Position numbers and translations under genes: made by a program
The notes under the pieces: generated by a model
Seen by the model: only the letters and a program-made list of their open reading frames with translations
The model's database searches: none
Told to the model about the DNA's origin: nothing
Shown here: positions 5,523-10,846 of the stretch, in pieces
Layout: every line of letters begins with the position of its first letter
Position numbering within the stretch: position 1 is the stretch's first letter
DNA from: Clostridiales bacterium
GTDB lineage: Bacteria; Bacillota; Clostridia; Oscillospirales; Oscillospiraceae
Length of the DNA: 11,024 nt
Assembly (NCBI GenBank): GCA_019423635.1
Contig: JAHZBA010000054.1
Coordinates: 1 to 11,024 of the forward strand
Direction of reading: 5' to 3'

Positions 5523-5714
5523 CCATGATGATGGCTGGCAATGCACCCCCCATTTTCTTTTTGGTCTTGCCAAAAAGAAAACGGGCCGTGCACGGTCCAA
5601 AAGAAAAAAACGCTTGGGGCGAAACTTGGCCATGCGGCCAAGTTTCGCCATATACGGGGGTTGTCCCCGCCCGGCTTGGGCGAAAACTTGGAAGCCCCTG
5701 CCGGCGCGCGCCGG
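5521..5714. repeat. Stem-loop array 3 after mgtE
   Basis: Six inverted repeats follow the mgtE stop. They are 5521-5536 (6 bp, sharing two bases of the stop codon), 5553-5581 (12 bp, T/A-rich arms, loop TCTTG), 5583-5598 (7 bp around GTGCAC, one G-U), 5618-5649 (14 bp perfect, loop ATGC), 5655-5669 (5-6 bp) and the palindrome CCGGCGCGCGCCGG at 5701-5714. A short direct repeat (GCTTGGGGCGAAACTTGG at 5613 and GCTTGGGCGAAAACTTGG at 5675) spans the 14-bp hairpin. The A/T-rich member may also terminate mgtE transcription. No coding potential is apparent. Confidence 0.72.
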
Positions 5715-5845
5715 ACCCCTCAGTTGAAGATCCCTTGACCCGCGTGAAGAGACTTCCGGCGGAGGCTGTTGGGTGGTTGACGGACGGTTTCCTCTTCTAA
5801 TTCCGCGCTTTCCGCTTCGCTAAGCGCTGCCCCGGATCTCTGTGG

Positions 5846-5917
5846 AGCCTGCCCCCTGGCGCCCAGGCTGCCTCCTTGCCTCTCCCTTTGGGAGAGGTGG
5901 CGCCGCCGCAGGCGGTG
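5846..5917. repeat. Interspersed palindromic repeat
   Basis: Three adjacent hairpins are seen: AGCCTG at 5846-5851 with CAGGCT at 5864-5869, CCTCTCCC at 5879-5886 with GGGAGAGG at 5890-5897, and a G/C hairpin at 5901-5917. The CCTCTCCCTTTGGGAGAGG core is a type I recognise as a frequent intergenic repeat in gut clostridia. Bases 5715-5845 on its left show no gene or other clear site. Confidence 0.6.
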
Positions 5918-5982
5918 ACGGAGAGGGCTCTCCCGCCTCAACCTCCCGCCTCCGATCAACCCCGCGGACCATCTGCCCCTTC

Positions 5983-6009
5983 GTAGGGCGCGACGACCTC
6001 GGCGCGCCG
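5983..6009. repeat. Second copy of the GTAGGGCGCGACGA arm
   Basis: This 27-base stretch repeats the left arm of the palindrome at 3017-3042 with one added C. The matching right arm is missing. It ends in the self-complementary CGGCGCGCCG. It looks like a half-element or a remnant. Confidence 0.7.
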
Positions 6010-6044
6010 CTTTCTCCATCAACCACTGGGCTCCAATAAACGCT

Positions 6045-6074
6045 GTAGGGGCGGACCTATGTGTCCGCCCCTAC
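6045..6074. repeat. 12-bp GTAGGGGCGGAC palindrome
   Basis: GTAGGGGCGGAC at 6045-6056 and its exact complement at 6063-6074 enclose CTATGT. It resembles the GTAGGG-type palindromes above and lies at the 3' end of the minus-strand regulator gene, whose stop codon (6071-6073) sits inside the right arm. It may double as that gene's terminator. Confidence 0.72.
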
Positions 6075-6268
6075 TCTTCTACAATGCAGTTATCGGCCGC
6101 AAACTCCAGGAACATGCCGATCAACTCGTTCCTGCTTCGACCGGTTTTCTTTGCGATTGTATCTAATTTTTCCACGGTCTCCTCCCGGATTCGAATGGAA
6201 AATGTGCGATATCCGTCAGATTTCTTTTCCTGTATTTTTGTTTTCGGCCGAATAATCAACTTGTCCAT
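6071..6268 (-). CDS. Ribbon-helix-helix (CopG-like) regulator
   Basis: This 65-residue basic protein has the ribbon-helix-helix layout: a short strand RTFSIRI (residues 21-27), helix one EETVEKLDTIAKKTG (29-43), a turn at GRS, and helix two SRNELIGMFLEFAADN (45-60). Such proteins dimerise, insert the paired strands into the DNA major groove and often repress their own promoter. The first 20 residues are a Lys-rich tail. Upstream lies a matching promoter (TTGCAT-17-TATAAT at 6382-6354) whose -10 is in one arm of a 38-bp palindrome, a plausible operator. The region is much richer in A+T than its neighbours, which suggests transfer. It could be an antitoxin, but no convincing toxin was recognised beside it. 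Confidence 0.8.
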   Translation of the reverse strand: MDKLIIRPKTKIQEKKSDGYRTFSIRIREETVEKLDTIAKKTGRSRNELIGMFLEFAADNCIVEE

Positions 6269-6298
6269 ATCATCACCAACCTTTTTTCTATTTTACAC

Positions 6299-6329
6299 TT
6301 GCATATGAGGAAAAGATATGGTATATAAT
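6299..6329 (+). promoter_or_regulatory. Promoter toward the small Cys-rich gene
   Basis: TTGCAT at 6299-6304 and a perfect TATAAT at 6324-6329 lie on the plus strand with 19-base spacing, longer than ideal. The -10 lies inside the left arm of the palindrome at 6323-6360. Confidence 0.6.
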
Positions 6330-6360
6330 TTATAACATATTTATATGTTATAAATTATAT
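6323..6360. promoter_or_regulatory. 38-bp AT-rich palindrome, probable operator
   Basis: Bases 6323-6340 (ATATAATTTATAACATAT) are the exact reverse complement of 6343-6360, separated by TT. Each arm contains the -10 element of a promoter, one for each direction, so a protein bound here would block both. The neighbouring ribbon-helix-helix gene is the obvious candidate binder. It has no T-run and is not a typical terminator. Confidence 0.75.
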
Positions 6361-6382
6361 GCTAGGAGGAAACCTTATGCAA
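6354..6382 (-). promoter_or_regulatory. Promoter of the ribbon-helix-helix gene
   Basis: On the minus strand TTGCAT (6382-6377) and TATAAT (6359-6354) are spaced by exactly 17 bases. The -35 overlaps the start codon of the opposing gene, and the transcript would run left through the palindrome to the regulator gene. Confidence 0.7.
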
Positions 6383-6556
6383 GAATACACCTGCAAAGAC
6401 TGCGAACACTTTGTTCGCCACTACATCAAAATACCCAACGGCTACGCGCCCATCATTCACGGCCACTGCATGGAGCCCCTCATTAAAAGCAGAAAAACCA
6501 CTACCCCCGCCTGCGCAAATTTTTCTCCCAGTAATCCCAAGAAAAACGTTACATAG
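6377..6556 (+). CDS. Small Cys-rich protein, possible zinc ribbon
   Basis: This 59-residue protein has four cysteines (6, 9, 31, 46) and several histidines. It begins with YTCKDCEHF and continues with HGHCMEP and TTPACANF. The CxxC pair with two later cysteines suggests a small metal-binding or zinc-ribbon fold. I recognise this as a recurrent small hypothetical protein in clostridia, without known function. ATG at 6377 is chosen because AGGAGGA lies at 6364-6370. An in-frame ATG at 6359 overlaps the palindrome and lacks a binding site. It faces the ribbon-helix-helix gene across the shared operator, so the two are probably co-regulated. Confidence 0.72.
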   Translation: MQEYTCKDCEHFVRHYIKIPNGYAPIIHGHCMEPLIKSRKTTTPACANFSPSNPKKNVT

Positions 6557-6619
6557 ACCCGGCGTTCCCGCACAAACTAGACCTGCACTGAACCGGTAAG
6601 GCACGCGGCGCGGCGGACA

Positions 6620-6647
6620 CAGCTCCGTCCCTTCGCGGGCGGAGCTG
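6620..6647 (+). terminator. Hairpin between the two small Cys-rich genes
   Basis: An 11-bp stem (6620-6630 with 6637-6647, one G-U) has the loop CTTCGC. It lies 64 bases after the stop of the 59-residue gene. The following GTTGAGTGT is only weakly T-rich, so termination is possible but not sure. Confidence 0.45.
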
Positions 6648-6695
6648 GTTGAGTGTATCCTCAGAGCCAAATTTATGATGCGGGAGGTACCGGAC

Positions 6696-6887
6696 ATGAC
6701 CAGAGACTGCACCAATGGCGGCTGCGCCTGCACGCCGAACCAGAGCATTCGCTGCACCGTCAACAACTGCGCCAACCACTGCCAGGACAACGAGTACTGC
6801 GGCCTTGGCACCATCCAGGTGGGCACCCATGAGGCCAACCCCACCATGGTGGAGTGCACGGACTGCCAGAGCTTCAAGCTGAAGTAA
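6696..6887 (+). CDS. DUF1540 domain protein
   Basis: This 63-residue protein has eight cysteines. It shows the DUF1540 pattern: IRCTVNNCANH, then YCGLGTIQVG, and a closing MVECTDCQSFKL. The spacing of the cysteines suggests metal coordination, but the family has no established role. It occurs widely in spore-forming clostridia, sometimes in two copies per protein. The start at ATG 6696 is preferred over ATG 6675 and 6678 because GGGAGGT at 6682-6688 fits only the later start. A short glycine/Cys-rich N-terminus (TNGGCACT) precedes the domain. It is followed by a 219-base GC-rich spacer, so it probably forms its own unit. Confidence 0.85.
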   Translation: MTRDCTNGGCACTPNQSIRCTVNNCANHCQDNEYCGLGTIQVGTHEANPTMVECTDCQSFKLK

Positions 6888-7106
6888 AGAGCGCCCCGTC
6901 CCTCCCCCGCCGCTGACGGGGGAACAGGGGGAGGCCCGATCCTGACACAGCGCCCCGCCGCACCCGCGCGGCAGGGAGGAAGACGGCCGGCGGAGACGGC
7001 GGAAAGAGCGCGTCTCCCCGGCGGCCTCTCCAGCCCCTTTTCCGGCGGGGGAGGGACCTCCCGGTCTCTCCCCTGCCATGGGGATACATAGAAGGGGGGC
7101 GTTCCT
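6888..7106. other. GC-rich non-coding spacer
   Basis: This stretch is very rich in G and C, with short imperfect hairpins such as CCCCG...CGGGG around 6907-6924 and GCCGC...GCGGC near 6957. Open frames here on both strands have proline/arginine-rich compositions typical of chance frames in GC-rich DNA. A ribosome binding site GAAGGGGGG for the next gene lies at 7091-7099. I saw no convincing promoter. Confidence 0.5.
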
Positions 7107-7460
7107 TTGAGAAAACACTGGGCCGCCAGGATCGGCGGCGGCGCCGCGGGACTGGCCAACGGGCTCTTTGGCGGCGGCGGGGGCATGGTGTTTGTGCCCA
7201 TCCTCTCCCGGTTTGGGGAGCTGGAGCAGCGGAAGCTCTACGCCACCTGCGTGGGGGTGATCTTTCCCGTCTGCCTGGTGTCCGCCGGGGTGTATGTGAC
7301 CCGGGGCGGCGTGGACCTGGCAGCGGCGGCGCCCTATTTGGCCGGGGGGCTTCTGGGCGGATTTCTGGGCGGGAAATTGTATGGGAAGGTGTCCACGAAA
7401 GTGCTGAAATGGCTCTTTGCCGCCTTCCTCTTCTACGCCGGGGGGAAGTATTTGCTGTGA
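7107..7460 (+). CDS. TauE/SafE-family transporter, N-terminal half protein
   Basis: This 117-residue hydrophobic protein has about four membrane segments. Its start, GGGAAGLANGLFGGGGGMVFVPIL (spaced over residues 10-33), is the glycine-rich signature of a TauE/SafE repeat. A basic end then leads into KWLFAAFLFYAGGKYL. Full-length family members have two such repeats in about 240-270 residues and are proposed to export sulfite, sulfoacetate or related organic anions. This gene encodes only the first repeat and the next gene the second. The start is TTG at 7107, supported by GAAGGGGGG at 7091-7099. The stop overlaps the next start codon, so the two halves are probably made together and pair in the membrane. 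The substrate cannot be told. Confidence 0.82.
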   Translation: MRKHWAARIGGGAAGLANGLFGGGGGMVFVPILSRFGELEQRKLYATCVGVIFPVCLVSAGVYVTRGGVDLAAAAPYLAGGLLGGFLGGKLYGKVSTKVLKWLFAAFLFYAGGKYLL

Positions 7461-7828
7461 CGGACTGGCTGCTGCCCTTCCTCTGCGGCCTGGGGGCCAG
7501 CGTCATTTCCGCCTGGGGCGTGGGGGGCGGCACCCTGCTGCTGCTGGTGATGACGCTGTTTTTAGGGGTGGACCAGCGGACCGCCCAGGGCATCAACCTG
7601 CTCTTCTTCCTGCCCACCGCCGTCTCCGCCCTGGTGTGCCACGCAAGGAGCGGGTATCTGGACCGGCCCACCCTGAAAAACGCCGTACCCGCCGCCGTCC
7701 TGGCCGCCGCACTGGGGGCCTGGATTGCCACAGCCGTGGATGTGGAGCTGCTGCGAAAGCCCTTCGGCGTGTACCTCCTGCTCTCCGGCGTCTCTCTGAT
7801 CTGGCCCGCAAAGAAAAAGAGCGGCTGA
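7457..7828 (+). CDS. TauE/SafE-family transporter, C-terminal half protein
   Basis: This 123-residue membrane protein is the second TauE/SafE repeat. It opens WLLPFLCGLGASVISAWGVGGG, continues with GVDQRTAQGINLLFFLPTAVSALV (the conserved helix after the glycine loop), and ends in a Lys-rich tail. About four membrane segments are visible. The start is GTG at 7457, overlapping the TGA of the first half (GTGA), with GGGGGAAG at 7441-7448 as ribosome binding site. A longer form from ATG 7409 would be read within the first half gene and is less likely. The two halves differ in sequence and lie in different frames, so this is an organised split rather than an obvious single frameshift. The TGA stop lies within the stem of the hairpin at 7819-7847. 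Confidence 0.82.
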   Translation: MTDWLLPFLCGLGASVISAWGVGGGTLLLLVMTLFLGVDQRTAQGINLLFFLPTAVSALVCHARSGYLDRPTLKNAVPAAVLAAALGAWIATAVDVELLRKPFGVYLLLSGVSLIWPAKKKSG

Positions 7829-8034
7829 CACACCGTGTCAGCCGCTCAGCCTGTCGAAAATTCTTTTCGGCAGGCTGAGCGGGAGTTTCAGAACTTTTTG
7901 AAGTTCTGAAACTCCCTGATTAAAATGGCGCAGGGAACCCCTCCTGGGTTCCCCGCACACACCCCTCCTTCCCGTCTTCCGGAGTTCCCTCGCTTTTGAC
8001 GGTCCAAAGCGGCTGACACACCGTGTCAGCCGCT
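7819..8034. repeat. Stem-loop array 4 between convergent genes
   Basis: Five hairpins fill the gap. They are 7819-7847 (13 bp, loop ACC), 7844-7880 (17 bp, one G-U), 7881-7916 (16 bp perfect, loop TTTG), 7933-7953 (8 bp) and 8008-8034 (12 bp, loop ACC). The first and last are the same palindrome, so they bracket the set. The first and second share bases 7844-7847 and cannot both form fully. Between 7954 and 8007 I see no further structure. The bracketing copies may act as terminators for the transporter genes (plus) and the HtrA operon (minus), though T-runs are short. Confidence 0.78.
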
Positions 8035-8055
8035 CTTTCTGTTCGTATGCAGGGC

Positions 8056-9387
8056 CTATTCTGCGTACCAGGGGGCCTCCTCCGGCTCCGGGATGAGAGG
8101 CTCCTCCAGCTCCAGCGTGACCTCCAGCTCCGCGCCGTCCCGCCACAGCACCAGGGTCATCTCATCGCCCACATAACACCTGCGGCGGATGCGCAGCAGG
8201 TCCTGGTTGACCCGCAGGGGCTGGCCGTTGGCCCGGAGGATGCAGTCCCCCGCCTGGACACCGGCCCGGCCGGCGGCGGAGTCCGGTGTCACGTCAGTCA
8301 CGGCAAGGCCCACGGGGTTCTCCTGGGGCTGCACGGTGACTCCCAGCACCGGCTCCGGCTGAAGCTCGCCCCAGCGCAGCAGGTCGTTGACGATCCGCTC
8401 CATGGAGGCGGAGGGAATGGCAAAGCCGAGACCCTCGATGTTGGAGAAGCGGGAGGTCATCTTGATGACGTTGATCCCCACCACCTGGCCGTACTGGTTG
8501 ATGAGGGGCCCGCCGGAGTTGCCGGAGTTCAGGGCGGCGTTGGTCTGGATCAGCGTCATGGTCCGGTTGTCCACCCACACGTCCCGGTCAATGGCGGAGA
8601 CGATGCCGTCGGTCAAGGTGCCCCGCAGCTCCACGCCCAGGGGATTGCCGATGGCGTAGACCTTGTCCCCCACCGTCAGCAGGTCGGAGTCCCCGAATTC
8701 CGCGGTGGGCAGATCCGTGCCGTCGATCTTCAAAATCGCCAGGTCGTTGGCGGCGTCTCCGGCCACGTAGAGGGCCTCACAGCTCTCCCCGGTGTCCAGG
8801 ACCACCTGGCAGTCCTCCCCGCCCTCCAGCACGTGGTAATTGGTCACCACATAGCCGTCTGCGGTGAAGATGACGCCGGTGCCGATGGAGGTCCCGTCGC
8901 TGAGACCCGCCATCACCAGCACCACCGCCGGGTTGACACTGCGGTAGATCTCCTGGGGCGTCAGGGTCTCGCCGTGGTCCCAGAGTACGGACAGGGAGCC
9001 GCCCTGGCCGGTGGGGAAGGTGGAGATGGTGATCTCCTCCCCGGTCCTGTCGTCGTAGTCGTCTTCAAAGGTGCGGGGCACGGGGGGCTTGATGGGCAGG
9101 GGGAGATTGCTCCGCTCCTCCAGGGCGAAGGAGAGACCCGCCAGGGCCGTCACTGCCAGAAGGCACAGCAAAAACCGCCGCAGGCCCCGGCGCTTCTTCC
9201 GGCGCTTTTCCCGCTCCGTCTCCTGGCGGGGCGGCGGCAGAGGGCGGAATACCACGGAGGCCTTGACCTTTCCCCGCTCCGGCAGCGGGCGGCGGTAGGT
9301 CAGCACCCGTTCCCGGGGCTGCGTCCGCACCCGGGGCTGCCGGTAGACCTCTACCACCTCGCGCATGCGTTCGTCTTGTTGATCCAT
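8056..9387 (-). CDS. Membrane-anchored HtrA/DegP-type serine protease with PDZ domain
   Basis: This 443-residue protease has domains in this order: a basic, proline-rich cytoplasmic N-tail (1-70), one membrane anchor (71-89), a linker (90-140), a trypsin-like domain (about 145-335) and a C-terminal PDZ domain (about 345-430). The catalytic triad is complete: His185 in TNYHV, Asp215 in NDLAILKI, Ser291 in GNSGGP. The oxyanion and substrate strands (GFAIP at 321) are also present. Such enzymes degrade misfolded proteins at the outer face of the membrane. The start codon lies 4 bases after the histidine kinase stop, with GGAG inside the end of that gene, so translation is coupled. The 70-residue cytoplasmic tail is rather long. 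Genetic linkage to a two-component system suggests envelope-stress control, as for CssRS-htrA in Bacillus, by analogy only. Confidence 0.93.
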   Translation of the reverse strand: MDQQDERMREVVEVYRQPRVRTQPRERVLTYRRPLPERGKVKASVVFRPLPPPRQETEREKRRKKRRGLRRFLLCLLAVTALAGLSFALEERSNLPLPIKPPVPRTFEDDYDDRTGEEITISTFPTGQGGSLSVLWDHGETLTPQEIYRSVNPAVVLVMAGLSDGTSIGTGVIFTADGYVVTNYHVLEGGEDCQVVLDTGESCEALYVAGDAANDLAILKIDGTDLPTAEFGDSDLLTVGDKVYAIGNPLGVELRGTLTDGIVSAIDRDVWVDNRTMTLIQTNAALNSGNSGGPLINQYGQVVGINVIKMTSRFSNIEGLGFAIPSASMERIVNDLLRWGELQPEPVLGVTVQPQENPVGLAVTDVTPDSAAGRAGVQAGDCILRANGQPLRVNQDLLRIRRRCYVGDEMTLVLWRDGAELEVTLELEEPLIPEPEEAPWYAE

Positions 9388-9391
9388 GGTC

Positions 9392-10846
9392 TCACTCCAT
9401 CTGCAGGGAGAAGGAAAACGTGGTCACGCCCTCCTCGCTGGTCACGTTGATCTGTTCGTGGTGCTGGTCCAGAATGGTCTTGACGATATAGAGCCCCAGG
9501 CCCACGCCGTCCTTGTCCTCGCTGCGGGACTTGTCGCTCTTGTGGAACCGCTCAAAGAGCAGCGGCAGCTCCTCCGCCGGGATGGTCTCTCCGACGTTGC
9601 GCACCGCCACCCGGGCCTTGCCGTCCACGGTCTCCAGGCCCAGATACAGCGTGGAGCCCTCCCGGGCGAACTTGGCGGCGTTTTCCAGCAGGTTGTAGAT
9701 CACCTGGGTAATCATGTCGTTGTCACCCAGGACCAGAATGGGCTCCTCCGGGATCACCGCCTCCACGTCCAGGTGCCGGTCATTGATCTTCTGCTCCATG
9801 GAGATCAGCACCCGGCGCATACTCTCGCACAGGTCAAAGTGGCTGCCGCCCCGCAGGGGGTCCATGGCCTGGAGCTGGCTCACGTCCAGCATCCGCCGGA
9901 CCATGCGGCTCAGCCGCCGGCTCTCCTCGGCGATGATCTGAAGATACTTCCGCTCGCTCTCCGGCGGGATGGTGCCGTCCAGGATGCCGTCGGTGTAGCC
10001 GGCAATGGTGGTCATGGGGGTTTTCAGCTCGTGGGAGATGTTGGCGATGAACTCCCGCCGCTGCCGCTCCGTCTGCTGGAGGCTCTCGGCCATGTTGTTG
10101 AAGGAGGTCATCAGCTCGCCGATCTCGTCGGCCCGGCCGTCGTCGTTCATGCGGATGTCAAAGTTCCCCTCGGCAAAGCGCCGGGTGGCCTGGGCCATCT
10201 CCCGGATGGGCTGGATCTGCCGCATGGTGGTGATGGAGGAGGCCATGAAGGAGATCATCAGCACCACGAAGGCCGTCATGAAGAACAGCCCGATGAACCC
10301 CTCCCACATGGCGTCCAGGGAGGCGGTGGTGGACACGGCGAAGACCTCGCCCACGATCTCCTGGCTCACGGGATTCACGGCGGAGACGCCCACCACAAAG
10401 CGCCGCTGCCCGTAGAGCCCCTCCAGATCGGAGCGCCGGGTGGAGCTGCCCCTTGTCATGATCTCCTCCGTCATGTCCGCGGGCATGGTCAGCACCTTGC
10501 CGTCCAGCTGGTCGTCGGTGGACAGCAGCACGTGCCCCGCCGTATCGCAGATCATGAACTGCATATCCGACACCACCGCCGCAAAGGAGGCCAGGCGCTG
10601 GAAGTCGGGATCGCTGCGCAGCTCCTCCATAGTGAGATAGCGCCCGTTTTCCAGGTAGCTGACGGACAGCTGGCTCATCACCTGGGCCCTGCCGGCGATC
10701 TCCTCGCTGCGCTGGCTGCGGGCGTAGTTGTAGCTCAGCGTGAAGAAGGAGGCCCCCAGCAAAAACAATGTCAGGGACACCATGCCGGTGGTCACGAACA
10801 TCTGCCGCCAGTAGAGCCCCTGGAACTGCCGCTTCAGCCGGCTCAT
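9392..10846 (-). CDS. Sensor histidine kinase (HAMP, HisKA, HATPase)
   Basis: This is a 484-residue class I sensor. One membrane helix at about 17-37 and a second at about 183-205 flank an extracellular sensing region of roughly 145 residues (38-182). HAMP follows at about 205-260. The HisKA domain holds the phospho-accepting His272 in FIANISHELKTPMTT. The ATPase domain has the N box (NLLENAAKF, Asn386), an F box LFERFHKSDKSRS (430-441) and the G2 box DGVGLGLYIV (446-455). The G1 box is altered: NVGETIP (417-423) instead of the usual DxGxGI, a variant I have seen in clostridial kinases, so activity is likely kept. The start codon overlaps the regulator stop by ATGA, and the protease gene follows after 4 bases. 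The signal sensed is unknown. Confidence 0.94.
   Translation of the reverse strand: MSRLKRQFQGLYWRQMFVTTGMVSLTLFLLGASFFTLSYNYARSQRSEEIAGRAQVMSQLSVSYLENGRYLTMEELRSDPDFQRLASFAAVVSDMQFMICDTAGHVLLSTDDQLDGKVLTMPADMTEEIMTRGSSTRRSDLEGLYGQRRFVVGVSAVNPVSQEIVGEVFAVSTTASLDAMWEGFIGLFFMTAFVVLMISFMASSITTMRQIQPIREMAQATRRFAEGNFDIRMNDDGRADEIGELMTSFNNMAESLQQTERQRREFIANISHELKTPMTTIAGYTDGILDGTIPPESERKYLQIIAEESRRLSRMVRRMLDVSQLQAMDPLRGGSHFDLCESMRRVLISMEQKINDRHLDVEAVIPEEPILVLGDNDMITQVIYNLLENAAKFAREGSTLYLGLETVDGKARVAVRNVGETIPAEELPLLFERFHKSDKSRSEDKDGVGLGLYIVKTILDQHHEQINVTSEEGVTTFSFSLQME

Noticed and set aside
3999..5651. Minus-strand open frame of 550 codons opposite mgtE
   Set aside because: His/Gln/Arg-rich translation typical of the antisense frame of a GC-rich gene; mgtE on the plus strand is unmistakable.
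5842..6039. Open frames on both strands in the repeat region after mgtE
   Set aside because: They arise from GC-rich palindromic repeats, have no ribosome binding sites and no recognisable protein pattern.
6888..7106. Minus-strand open frames opposite the spacer and TauE genes
   Set aside because: Arg/Pro-rich frames without start sites or motifs; the plus-strand membrane proteins explain the coding signal.
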